Positions 8,377 to 17,435 of a stretch of DNA of 64,000 nucleotides are shown here, piece by piece (the first letter of the stretch is position 1; each line of letters opens with the position of its first letter). The stretch covers positions 62,001 through 126,000 of the forward strand of contig CAWCOA010000009.1 in NCBI GenBank assembly GCA_963797085.1, in the 5' to 3' direction. Below the pieces are notes generated by a model, which saw only the letters and a list, made by a program, of their open reading frames with translations, was not told the DNA's origin and did not search any database. Source of the stretch: JASJBU01 sp963797085 (lineage in GTDB: Bacteria; Pseudomonadota; Gammaproteobacteria; Chromatiales; Chromatiaceae). The translations under genes were made by a program, and so were the position numbers.

Positions 8377-11300
8377 ATGATCACACCAACTATTCGCTGG
8401 TCCTTGCGCAACCGACTGTTCGTGGTGGTCGGCGCCCTGCTGCTGTTGCTCTGGGGGGGCTACGAAACCAGCCGCATGCCGGTGGATGTCTTCCCCGACC
8501 TCACCGCCCCCACCGTCACTGTGGTGACCGAGGCCCAGGGCATGGCGCCGCAGGAGGTAGAAACCCAGGTCACCCTGCCCCTGGAAAGCGCCCTCAACGG
8601 CGCATCAGGCATTCGCCGGGTACGTTCCAACTCACAGGTCGGTCTGTCACTGATCTATGCGGAATTCGAGTGGGGCACCGACATCTATCACGCCCGCCAG
8701 ATCATCACGGAAAAACTGCAGAACGTTCGCGATGCCTTGCCTCCGGAGATCTCGAGTCCGGTACTGGCGCCGGTGGCCTCAATCATGGGTGAAATCATGT
8801 TCATTGCCCTGCGCTCGGACCAACATGATGCCATGCAGCTCAAATCCACTGCCGACTGGGTGGTGCGTCGCCGCCTGCTGGCCGTACCGGGCATCGCCGA
8901 GGTCATCCCCTATGGCGGGGAGACCAAGCAGTATCAGGTGCTGGTCAAACCGGAGCGCCTGGCCGCCTATCGCATCGGCCTGGCTGAAGTGACCGCGGCC
9001 CTGGGCAAGACCAACCGCAACAGCTCCGCCGGCTTCTACAGTGAAGGGGGACAGGAGTACCTCATCCAGGGATTGGGTCGGGTACGATCTGCCGAGGAGA
9101 TTGGCCAGACCCTGGTTGCTATGCGCGGTGAGCAGCCGATCCTGGTGCGTCAACTGGCGGAAGTGAAGGTCGGTCCGGCATTGGTACGCGGCACCGCCGC
9201 CATAACGGCGAGCCTGCGGTGGTGCTGGGTATCCAGAAGCAGCCCGGCGCCAATACCCTGGAGCTGACTCAACGACTGGACCTGGTGATTGCCGAAGTCC
9301 AGCAATCGCTGCCGGCAGGCATGCAGATCGAAAGCCATATCTTTCGCCAGGCCGACTTCATCTCGGTGTCTATCGACAATCTGCTGGAGGCGTTGCGCGA
9401 CGGCGCGATTCTGGTGGTGGTAATCGTGCTGCTGTTCCTGGCCAGCGGCCGCGCCACCCTGATCACCCTGCTGGCCATCCCGCTCTCCCTGGTGACCGCT
9501 ATCCTGGTCCTCAAGGGCCTCGGCGGCACCATCAATACCATGACCCTGGGCGGCATGGCGATCGCACTGGGGGCCCTGGTGGACGACGCCATCATTGTCG
9601 TGGAGAACATCCTGCGGCGCCTGCGCCTGAACCTGCAGCTGGCGGAAAACGACCAGGAAGCGACCCTGAAGGTGGTGCATGAATGCGACCCGGGAGATCC
9701 AGGGTTCCATCGTCTTCGCCACCATTATCATCATGCTGGTATTCATGCCGCTGTTTTTCCTCAGCGGTGTGGAGAGCCGCCTGATGCAGCCGCTGGGACT
9801 CGCCTATATCGTCTCCCTGGCCGCTTCCCTGTTGGTGGCGATCAGCGTCACCCCGGTACTCAGCAGCCTGTTTCTGACCCATGCCAAAGGGATCACCAGC
9901 AGGCCGGGAAACCCGCCTGGTCGGCTGGCTCAAGGCTGCCTATGCCAGGGTGCTCAACAGTACGATCAGGCGCTGGCGATTGATCTCCTTCATCTCTCTG
10001 CTGGGTTTGTCCCTGACCCTGCTATCCCTGGGTTTCGCGGGACGCTCCTTCCTGCCCGAATTCAATGAGGGCAGCCTGACGGTGACGGCGGTGACCCTGC
10101 CGGGTACTTCGCTGCAGCAATCTGATCAACTCGGGCTGCGGGTCGAGCAGATCCTGCTCGATCAACCTGAAGTGGTCACCACCTCCAGGCGCACCGGGCG
10201 CGCCGAACTGGATCCCCACGCACAGGGAGTCCATTCCTCAGAGATCGAGGTAACCCTACGTATGCAAAATCGTGACAAAGAGACCTTTCTGGCCGCCCTG
10301 CGCGAAGATTTTGGCAGCCTTCCGGGTATGAACATCATCGTCGGCCAACCCATCTCACACCGCATCGATCACATGCTTTCCGGCAGTCGGGCGAATATCG
10401 CCGTGAAGATCTTTGGCCAGGATCTCTATGAACTGCGCAATATCGCCAAACAGGTGGAAGAAGTCGCAGTGGGTGTCAGGGGGGCGGTCGACGTGTCCGT
10501 TGAACAGCAGGCCGATATCCCATTTCTCAATATCCGATTCAAGCGCGAGGTGATTGCCCGTTACGGGCTGAGCGTGGGTGAGGTGGCGGAAGCTATCGAG
10601 ACCGCCTTCTATGGCCAGACCGTATCCCGCGTACTGGAGGGGGAAGCGAGCTATGACCTGATCATCCGCTACGACTCCCGGGTGCTCGAGGACTTTGATG
10701 CGGTACGCAGCAGCCTGATCACCACCAGTGCCGGGGCCCAGCTGCCTCTGCATGCCCTGGCCGATATTCGCAAGGATCGCGGGCCCAACGCCATCAGCCG
10801 GGAGAACGTGCAACGCAAGATCGTGGTCATGCTCAACGTGGCCGAACGTGACCTGGGCAGTGTGGTCGATGACCTGCGCGAGCGTGTCGTGAATGAGGTG
10901 GAACTGCCCAGTGGCTATCACATCGAATACGGCGGCCAGTTCGAAAGTGCAGAGCAGGCTGCGCGCACCCTGACGCTTCTGGGTGGGGTGGTGATTGTCC
11001 TTATCTTCCTGTTGCTGTTTGTGGCTTTCCATTCAGGGCGGGATGCCTTGCTGGTTATGCTCAATCTGCCCCTGGCGTTGATGGGTGGTGTGGCAGGCAT
11101 GTACCTGTCCGACGGCGTCCTGTCCGTGGCCACCCTGATCGGTTTCATCACCCTGTTCGGCATCGCCACCCGCAACGGAGTCATGCTCATTGCGCATATC
11201 CGTAACCTGGTGCAGCACGAACAGGTACATGATGCCTATGCAGCGGTGCATCAGGCGGCCATGGAACGACTGATCCCGATTTTGATGACCGCACTGGCTG

Positions 11301-11521
11301 CCGGACTTGCTTTGGTGCCACTGGCCATGAGCGGCGGTGAACCGGGCAGTGAGATCCAGACCCCGATGGCAGTGGTCATCATCTGGGGCCTGTTGAGTTC
11401 AACCCTGCTCAATATGATCGTCGTGCCCGCGCTCTATCTGCGCTTTGGATCAATGGCGCAGGCTGTTCAATCGGATGAGCAAATAGGCGAACAGCAGGCT
11501 ATCGAAGATGATGTCAGATAA
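8377..11521 (+). pseudogene. Heavy-metal efflux RND permease (CusA/CzcA-like), three single-base indels
   Basis: Inner-membrane proton-driven pump of the HME-RND family. The conserved sequence runs through three reading frames: 8377-~9203, ~9205-9683, ~9685-9904, then to 11521 in a third frame. Motifs are intact on both sides of each break: DVFPDLTAPTVTVVTEAQG (periplasmic entry), GALVDDAIIVVENILRR (TM4 charged residues) and the C-terminal LNMIVVPALYLRFG. The breaks fit one lost A in ATAACGG (9203-9205), one extra T in GAATGCG (9684) and one extra C in AGGCCGGG (~9905). Correcting them gives ~1047 residues, the normal family length. Either the pump was recently inactivated or the assembly has errors. 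It follows the adaptor gene by 21 nt. Confidence 0.8.
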
Positions 11522-12214
11522 ACTTTCCTGAATACCCCAAGCCTCAGCCATGCTTAAGAGTCTCTGTGGCATAGGTGGGGTATGTACCGCAGCATCACCA
11601 AGCCGTGGAATCATATCTTCAAGTTTGAACCGACGATTGAGATGATCATCCCCGCGGCTGCGGCACGCCGCTTCAGCCGCACACCGGAGCAAATGGCCTT
11701 GGTTGCAGCAATGATCGACAGACTAGTTGTGATCGGCGGCCTGGCCGGATCATGGCAATGGGATACACAGGACGGACCCAGCGTAGTGGTGACTGCGGCG
11801 ATGTTGTTCGGGTGATTCAGATTATACCGGCAGCGCGTTAACCAGGTGTGATTTCATGCAATAGATTGCACCACATCGCTACAACGGTGATAATGGATTT
11901 GTCATTCACAATACGAATTCTAAAGACGAGTGCATACATGGACAGTGGCAAATTCAGCCAAGAAATAAGCAGAAAACGAAATCCCCATCATTTACCGCTG
12001 GATAGGAAATCAGTCTATCAAAAACCTTTGATCAGACTAATTTTCAAGTCTGTTTCATGGATAATCCATTCTTCACTATCCGTCGTTTTTCTCCATTCAA
12101 TTGTATTATATACAGATAGTTAGGTCATGATGTAGAGTGTATTACCCCAAAATCGGCGTATTATAACAACCCATATATGGGGTCTATTTATTAGTTAAGT
12201 TTTTCAACGGAGCC
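11522..12214. other. Gap without a confident gene
   Basis: Two short plus-strand frames (11582-11815, 77 residues; 11848-12123, 91 residues) and one minus-strand frame are open, but none has a recognisable family, and the minus-strand frame runs into the pump gene. Base composition shifts to AT-rich from about 11.85 kb, marking entry into the accessory island. Confidence 0.5.
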
Positions 12215-12499
12215 ATGGTAGTGAAATTTGAGTGGGACCAAAGAAAAGCTCTCAGCAATGAAGAGAAGCATGGAATCAGCTTTTCCGAAGCAACGACCGT
12301 TTTCGGCGATCCCATGGAGTTGACCATCGCTGACCCAGACCATTCGATGGGGGAATTCCGATTTCTCAGTATTGGGCGGTCTAGTCTCGGAAACCTCCTG
12401 GTGGTGTCTTACACTGAAAGGGAGGAGAATCACATCCGTATCATCAGCGCTCGCAGAGCGACTAAGCATGAGCAGAAACACTATGAGCAAAACAACTAA
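12215..12499 (+). CDS. brnT: BrnT family toxin (type II toxin-antitoxin)
   Basis: 94 residues matching the BrnT/DUF497 fold: KFEWDQRKALSNEEKHGISFSEATTVFGD at the N-terminus, DPDHSMGEFRFLSIGRS in the middle and the conserved ENHIRIISARRATKHEQKHYE end. BrnT toxins are RNase-like growth inhibitors related to RelE, neutralised by BrnA. An ACGGAG site precedes the ATG. The antitoxin start lies inside the last codons of brnT, the usual overlapping arrangement. Confidence 0.9.
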   Translation: MVVKFEWDQRKALSNEEKHGISFSEATTVFGDPMELTIADPDHSMGEFRFLSIGRSSLGNLLVVSYTEREENHIRIISARRATKHEQKHYEQNN

Positions 12500-12704
12500 A
12501 ACAGACGAAATGCGCCCAGAATACGATTTTTCTGGCGGTGTTCGAGGAAAACATCATCGTGCATATCAAAAGAGTACGAATGTAGTGCTGTTGGAATCAG
12601 ACGTTGCGGAAGTTTTCAGGGATTCTGAGTCGGTAAATCATGCACTACGAATGCTAATGGATATCGCCGGTAAAGAGTTGACGAGAAACTTAACAAAAAG
12701 CTAA
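12468..12704 (+). CDS. brnA: BrnA family antitoxin
   Basis: About 78 residues, read from the ATG at 12468 that overlaps brnT; a second ATG at 12483 is an alternative. It carries the BrnA signature MRPEYDFSGGVRGKHHRAY followed by VVLLESDVAEVFRDSESVNHALRMLMDIA, a ribbon-helix-helix DNA-binding region. It should bind BrnT and repress the shared promoter upstream of 12215. The much longer upstream part of this frame overlaps brnT and is not expected to be coding. Confidence 0.88.
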   Translation: MSRNTMSKTTKTDEMRPEYDFSGGVRGKHHRAYQKSTNVVLLESDVAEVFRDSESVNHALRMLMDIAGKELTRNLTKS

Positions 12705-12716
12705 ACACGGACTCAC

Positions 12717-12732
12717 AAAAGCTATCGCTTTT
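12717..12732 (+). terminator. Weak hairpin after brnA
   Basis: AAAAGC-TATC-GCTTTT lies 13 nt after the brnA stop. The stem is short (6 bp, AT-rich) with the T's inside the stem; a terminator role is tentative. Confidence 0.3.
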
Positions 12733-12787
12733 ACTCGCCAGCTAGCTTGGCGGTGGGCTTCTAAACAATAACCGGCAGCGAAACTTC

Positions 12788-13426
12788 ATGGATGATCTAA
12801 CTCCATCTGAACTGTCCCTAATGGAAAGTTTACCAAAACCGCCCGCGTTGGCGGGCGTAAGAACTACAAACATTTGGATTGTTGAATGGCTGGCGGAAAG
12901 CGAGCGTCAAACTGGAAAAGAACTGCACGACTGGATGGAACAACAATACCAAGGTTGGTCCATGTATACGGCGTGCAAAACAAAAGCGGATGTGCTCGCA
13001 TCAATTCATCGCGCCACCGAGTTCGCGGTGCGGCACGGAGCTGTACCAGTACTTCATCTTGAAGCGCACGGTGAAAGTAAGGGAATCGCCCCCTCTTACT
13101 CCATTGATGCTGAGTTACTGTCGTGGGAGGAGATAACTGAGCCACTACAACACCTGAACCTCGCAACAAAATGCAATTTGGTCGTGGTTGTTGCAGCATG
13201 TATCGGGTTCGCGGGTGTTCTCGCGCTGCGACAAGGGCCGTTAGCCCCGGCAGTTGCTCTGGTGGGGTTAGACTCACTTGTCTCTCCCCAAAGTCTTCTA
13301 TTCGGGACGAAGGAGCTATACAGACGTTGGATGGATGAAAATCCGCGGCTCGCTGAAATCACTGAGAGCGCATCAATGAATATTCAAGTGAATATTCAAG
13401 AATATTCAAGGGGTCAGACTCGTTGA
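12788..13426 (+). CDS. Putative caspase/CHAT-fold protein, C-terminus from a repeat
   Basis: 212 residues, no firm family. Two motifs are spaced as in caspase-fold (CHAT/C14-like) cysteine peptidases: a His in VLHLEAHGESKG (about residue 98) after a hydrophobic strand, and a Cys in CNLVVVVAACIGF (about residue 138) at the end of another strand. Between them is LLSWEEITEPLQHLN. There is no signal peptide. The last ~14 codons are three copies of AATATTCAAG followed by the REP-like repeat, which provides the stop TGA, so the natural C-terminus has probably been replaced. It lies just downstream of brnTA in an AT-rich island; a defence or stress effector role is only inference. No strong SD is visible. 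Confidence 0.5.
   Translation: MDDLTPSELSLMESLPKPPALAGVRTTNIWIVEWLAESERQTGKELHDWMEQQYQGWSMYTACKTKADVLASIHRATEFAVRHGAVPVLHLEAHGESKGIAPSYSIDAELLSWEEITEPLQHLNLATKCNLVVVVAACIGFAGVLALRQGPLAPAVALVGLDSLVSPQSLLFGTKELYRRWMDENPRLAEITESASMNIQVNIQEYSRGQTR
13379..13410 (+). repeat. Triplicate AATATTCAAG
   Basis: AATATTCAAG occurs at 13379-13388, 13391-13400 and 13401-13410, immediately before the REP-like repeat. It encodes the NIQVNIQEYS tail of the preceding ORF. Confidence 0.75.
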
Positions 13427-13462
13427 TATTATGTATGAGTTTAGAAACGTGGTCTGTCCCCT
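13409..13462. repeat. REP-like repeat copy 1 with inverted partner
   Basis: GGGGTCAGACTCGTTGATAT (from 13410) is followed within ~20 nt by AACGTGGTCTGTCCCC (~13447-13462), its near-perfect inverse (GGGGTCAGAC-TCGTT against GGGGACAGACCACGTT), forming a hairpin. The direct unit recurs at 16919 and 17273. This resembles REP/BIME elements mobilised by RAYT transposases. Confidence 0.7.
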
Positions 13463-14112
13463 GAATCTGTGGTTCATTATTGTTTTCCATGTGCTATTGC
13501 AAGACCTGACCACTAGCCCTTGTTTGCTGGGCAATAAAAACGTTCGGGTGTTCTATGGAACAATTAGGTTGTTTCGGAGGTGAAATAGGATAAAGAATCT
13601 GGTATAAATTGCAGTATGCCAATAGAGTTAGGGAGTATGGCGATGAATTGGATACACTCAACTATCTATTTGTTTCACAGCCCTGTTCTGGGCAGTCTTC
13701 AAGTATTAAATAGAAACTGGCTTTTGCAGTAACACAGTTGGTGATTTATCATTTTTGTGTCTGATCCCGTTTCAACCTTTGTGTCACCATATTTTCCTTG
13801 GAAACATAATTCCCATACTAGGTAGTTCTTTCTTGCAAGTACTTCCAGAGCTGCTTTCGCACGACGCCATGTTACTCAGCTTATGAAGACAGTAGTGATC
13901 TCTCTCTTCCTGTGCTTCAAAGCCTACAAGCGCGTACTGCAGAGAAGACCTTGATGGTTATACCGCTTTTTATTCGAATCGAGGTCCCACTGTAGATGGT
14001 GTTGGAAGCCCGCGTAAACATAACAAGTGCAGGAGGTGTAGTTCTAATCAAAGGATACTGACAATTTTGTTGGAAAATTTTTTCTAAACAGTTAACTAAA
14101 GGGAAAGATTAA
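13463..14112. other. AT-rich gap without genes
   Basis: No open frame of useful length and no recognisable RNA gene or repeat in this stretch beyond the REP-like unit at its left edge. Confidence 0.5.
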
Positions 14113-15017
14113 ATGAGAGTCGTTAACACAATATTTATCTTAATAGTTTCAGTTACTCTTATTTCTTGCGCTGGAGAGGCGAAACGTGTAACAGATATAA
14201 AAGGGATGACTACTGAACAACTCAGGTCAGAGCGAGCTTTGGCGAAATCGCTTAGTAAATCATACGCAAAATGGAAAGGGCAGCACTGATTAGTTAATAA
14301 AACGAGTGGTTATACAAAAGACCAATACATTGCGATTATAGAAGCAGAGCTAGATAAAAAAAGATTCTAATTGGAGAGAAAAAGGGAAGACACTCCGGAG
14401 TTGTCTTCACTCAGTACTTATCCTGTCTTTACACAAGTTTCCAATGATACTACGAGAGGGGGAGTGACAGTAGATTTTGAGATTCTCGCATAGCCAAAAT
14501 TGTATTATAAGAAGAAATATGAAGTCACATCCTCAATGGTCGCTGTTTCAGGGGCTACGCCAATGAAGGCGATAGCAACACCAGTTCTTGGATTTTCAAA
14601 AGGTAGAAACTTTCCCACCTTTCGAGTCAGAATCAAAAATGACTCTAGTCACGTTATCCGTACGAATGGGGCAATCAGATTAAAGCCCGATATAATTCGG
14701 ATAGTGGCTTACAGGGTAAAGGTTTTCAAAGGAAATTCGAGTCTGAGGCGATCGTTCCAGGCGACTCTTACACAAAGGAATATAAGTTATTTAAGTTGAC
14801 TGAACTTAAAAAAGCAGCGCCTAACGGTGAACTGCAAGTTTCCATTTATGAACTAAAAGTTGGTGACCAGCTTGAGAATTATTCATCGAACTTTAACTTT
14901 GAAAAAGCGACAAAGACTTTGAAGGCTGGTCAAAGTGGACAAACAAACGCATGTATGAAAATGCGGAAGCACGCCCCCTATTGCGAAAAGGTACAATATG
15001 TGAAGGCCCAGCCGTGA
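14113..15017 (+). pseudogene. Decayed lipoprotein gene of unknown function
   Basis: A single ancestral frame can be followed from ATG 14113: an export signal with lipobox (ILIVSVTLISC), then EAKRVTDIKGMTTEQLRSE..., in the same frame past in-frame stops TGA (14287), TAA (14368) and TAG (14491) into YYKKKYEVTSSMVAVSG and FRVRIKNDSSHVIRTNGAI. A frameshift near 14695 moves to the frame of LTELKKAAPNGELQVSIYEL and ends at 15017. Residues between the stops read as normal protein (YTKDQYIAIIEAELDKK; STYPVFTQVSNDTTRGGV), so this is one ~300-residue gene inactivated by several mutations. The 58-residue leader alone could still be made. Confidence 0.65.
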
Positions 15018-15268
15018 TGGTGACATAGGATGTAATAAGCGGTAAAAGGAGGGTTGACGAAACGAGAGAAGACTGAAGGATGACAGATTACGTAAAGAGA
15101 TCGCCTAACATTGCTAAGAATCGGCCAAAAAATGCTCGGGGAATACAGTATAAACAATTTCCACAGTGACAGCGCAGTTTAGGGTCAGCTACGCAAGACG
15201 TGAGTGCAATGGGTGTCAAGTCCTGCAAAATGCAACGGTAGAAGTGCTGCCCCTGGAAGAAAAATGAC

Positions 15269-15860
15269 ATGGAATACGATTATTTTGACAGCATCGCATT
15301 AGTAGTTTACCTCGTAGTTCTAGCTTATGGCTAGGGCAAGATGTTACGAACATTGGGCATGCTATTCGGGAAAGAAATAGGATACCCGCTTACGGGTGAC
15401 ATTCTCTTTGGGCCTGTCTGCTATTTGTTATACAGATCTAACTTGCTGAGCTTGCATATGGGTTCAGATGCGTCAACAGATTGGGCCAGAGGCTATGTCA
15501 TACTTTTTCATGCCGACGCCCTTTTCGTCTATTTTGCGGTAGCCCTTTATTTTCCGGATCTTACATCCGTCGGTACTTCTTTGTGCTTGAAAAGCCATTA
15601 TTACTCCATCCATCGTCCCTTTTTTATTTCTATCTCCGCAGCCATCGTTTCAAACTATTTGTCTACGGCCGTAATGATTGATAGCTTTGAAGTTTCTGCT
15701 CACGATATATTTCTCCTGGCGCTTTTTCGGTCTTAACCGCCCTATTGGCAATAACGAATCGAGAAATTGGTCATAAAGTAGGCAGCATTGCCGGTGCTAT
15801 TCTCTTCGTAATTTTTACCGTTCTTTTTGGTAGCAATCTGTCTAGAGATATTCCTCATAG
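15269..15860 (+). pseudogene. Decayed multi-spanning membrane protein
   Basis: ATG 15269 opens MEYDYFDSIALVVYLVVLAYG, then an in-frame TAG (15332) and a continuing hydrophobic frame (GYVILFHADALFVYFAVALYF, SISAAIVSNYLSTAVMI) to 15736. The protein-like sequence resumes one base out of frame (SVLTALLAITNREIGHK, AILFVIFTVLFGSNLS) to about 15860. At least one nonsense and one frameshift mutation. The family is not recognised. Confidence 0.55.
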
Positions 15861-15896
15861 CTGCATTCAAACTATTATTGATCAGTAATACACGCG

Positions 15897-16511
15897 ATGC
15901 TAGTGAATATATATAACATAACTTTTTTAATTGTAACGGCTAGCATCGTTTCGTCATGCTCGACCCACAATCCAAGAACTGGAGAAGAAGAGAATGGATT
16001 TCAAGTGCATGGTAAATTTTGTGGCCCCTATATTCCAACAATTGCATTTGATACTGCACAAACAATGGAGGAGCAGCTAGATTCTATTGTTCCCATCGAC
16101 AGGATCGATGCAGCCTGCAAAGCGCATGACTTATGCTACATACGACGTGGTATTCATGCTAGACGTGGAGATTTTGACGGAGTTGCGATAAAGACTTTAT
16201 GCAAACTCTAGGCGTACTTGAGCAACGATACGAGAATACTGACTGTTGGTTTATTGTTAAAGGTATGCAGGGATATTCATGGTATGGAAAACCCTTCCCT
16301 TGTGAGGAATCCTGGAACGCAGGCCATAGATATAGGTGGAACTATTATCACCTCAGGGATCCTGTTGTACTACAAAGCTATCGGTATGGCTGTTGGGATT
16401 CAAATCGCTGTATTGAGTGGAAATAATCCTGTCAAAGCTGTAAAAATAGCCAATGAAGCGACGAATGAAGTATTCTTGGTATATCCTGGTCGTTACCGTA
16501 AATGTCAATAA
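15897..16511 (+). pseudogene. Phospholipase A2-like lipoprotein, interrupted by TAG
   Basis: Starts with an export signal and lipobox-like Cys (LIVTASIVSSCS). The pattern CGPY(I)P ... PIDRIDAACKAHDLCYIRRG matches the secreted PLA2 calcium/active-site region (D..C..HD.CY), which hydrolyses the sn-2 ester of phospholipids. The frame is cut by TAG at 16209-16211 after IKTLCKL and continues in the same frame as AYLSNDTRILTVGLLL...AIDIGGTIITSG...VFLVYPGRYRKCQ to 16511. The first 104 residues already carry the His-Asp motif, so a truncated product might fold. The neighbours on both sides are also broken. Confidence 0.6.
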
Positions 16512-16556
16512 CTTAAATCCCTTGAGCAATCCCCATTTAAAAGAGGCTGATAAACA

Positions 16557-16721
16557 ATGAGACTGCAATATGCCCGAGTTATATCGGCGTTTGTTACTCT
16601 TTCTGTTGAAGTTATCAGTTCCAGCTTGCTAAGTGGTTGTATCACAAGACAATGCACTGTCTACAAAAAGAACGATGCGAAGTTGATAGGAATTGCGGAG
16701 AATAGGGCGGGCTATGTATAA
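16557..16721 (+). CDS. Small lipoprotein, 54 residues
   Basis: Short frame with an export-like N-terminus and lipobox (SSSLLSGC, Cys at residue 28), then ITRQCTVYKKNDAKLIGIAENRAGYV. No family recognised. It overlaps the next ORF by 8 nt, suggesting a pair. Given the decayed neighbours it may itself be a remnant. Confidence 0.45.
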   Translation: MRLQYARVISAFVTLSVEVISSSLLSGCITRQCTVYKKNDAKLIGIAENRAGYV

Positions 16722-16935
16722 AAAAGAGATTCTTACAGAAAATGAGTTCAGGGATCTAAACGCTGACGTAGCACGCTTGCGTACTGAATTTAAAGATCTA
16801 TGTGAGAACCCGCCTGCGACTCCTGAGAAGAACCATGAACGTCTGTTAATAGCCGTTAAAGAGAGAAAATCGCTAGAGGCAAAGCTAGCGGATTATCGGG
16901 GTCACCATAAGCCTTCAAGGGGTCAGACTCGTTGA
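16714..16935 (+). CDS. Small coiled-coil protein ending in a REP-like repeat
   Basis: 73 residues from ATG 16714 (the upstream part of the frame lies inside the lipoprotein ORF). Highly charged helix: YKKEILTENEFRDLNADVARL and RLLIAVKERKSLEAKLADY, likely coiled coil, no signal peptide. The last residues (SRGQTR and the TGA stop) are encoded by the second copy of the REP-like repeat, exactly as in the ORF ending at 13426, so the original C-terminus was probably lost. Confidence 0.5.
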   Translation: MYKKEILTENEFRDLNADVARLRTEFKDLCENPPATPEKNHERLLIAVKERKSLEAKLADYRGHHKPSRGQTR

Positions 16936-16945
16936 TATCACGAAG
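16914..16945. repeat. REP-like repeat copy 2
   Basis: TTCAAGGGGTCAGACTCGTT followed by GATATCACGAAG. Shares TTCAAGGGGTCAGACTCGTT and GATAT with copy 1 and GGGGTCAGACTCGTTGATAT plus CACG with copy 3. Confidence 0.75.
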
Positions 16946-17272
16946 AGGTCACGCATGGGCTCACGCGGATGGGGTCACGCATTAGCCCGCCTCCAGACAA
17001 GAGGCAATAGTTATTTCTATAGGCCTTTGCCTATCACTCATGATTAATCATCCCTGAGGTGAGCAAGCTAGCAACATACACGCCCTGGGTTTTCATTGGT
17101 TTCGTTGCCTATCCAAAGATACACACCAGTCACCCATCAGGATCAAGGCCATGCCAATCATAAAAGATGATTTACAGGCCCCTGGCGCACATGCGCCCCA
17201 GAAAACCGTTGGTACCCTAACGTGTCCAAATCTGTAAGTCACAGATCTACGCGTGTCATGGGGCCGTATCAT
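16946..17272. other. Gap without genes between repeats
   Basis: No gene seen. Contains GGTCACGC repeated three times in about 35 nt (16951-16981) between REP-like copies 2 and 3. Confidence 0.4.
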
Positions 17273-17296
17273 GGGGTCAGACTCGTTGATATCACG
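17273..17296. repeat. REP-like repeat copy 3
   Basis: GGGGTCAGACTCGTTGATAT followed by CACG, identical over 24 nt to copy 2. It abuts GGAAGGGGCTCCTTTAATAT at 17296, which resembles half of the terminator at 20716-20735. Confidence 0.7.
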
Positions 17297-17435
17297 GAAG
17301 GGGCTCCTTTAATATTTAGGCGGTAAAAGGGGGCAGGTTTGAATTATTTTTCGTTGCGTTGTTTAAAAAATAATATTGAACATGGCCCCTTTGATTCGCC
17401 TTGGATCACTCTGAGATGCGTGACGATTCTTTGAC

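Noticed and set aside
11450..11692. Minus-strand ORF that could be a transposase remnant
   Set aside because: It overlaps the end of the RND pump antisense and shows no motif that can be tied to a transposase family.
14113..16511. In-frame TAG codons in several neighbouring genes suggesting amber reassignment or pyrrolysine
   Set aside because: TGA and TAA also interrupt the same gene and frameshifts are present; the intact genes of the window show no readthrough need. Ordinary decay explains it.
13410..17296. Integron cassette array with attC sites
   Set aside because: The repeats lack the GTTRRRY core and the L/R box layout, spacing is irregular, and no integrase gene is present.
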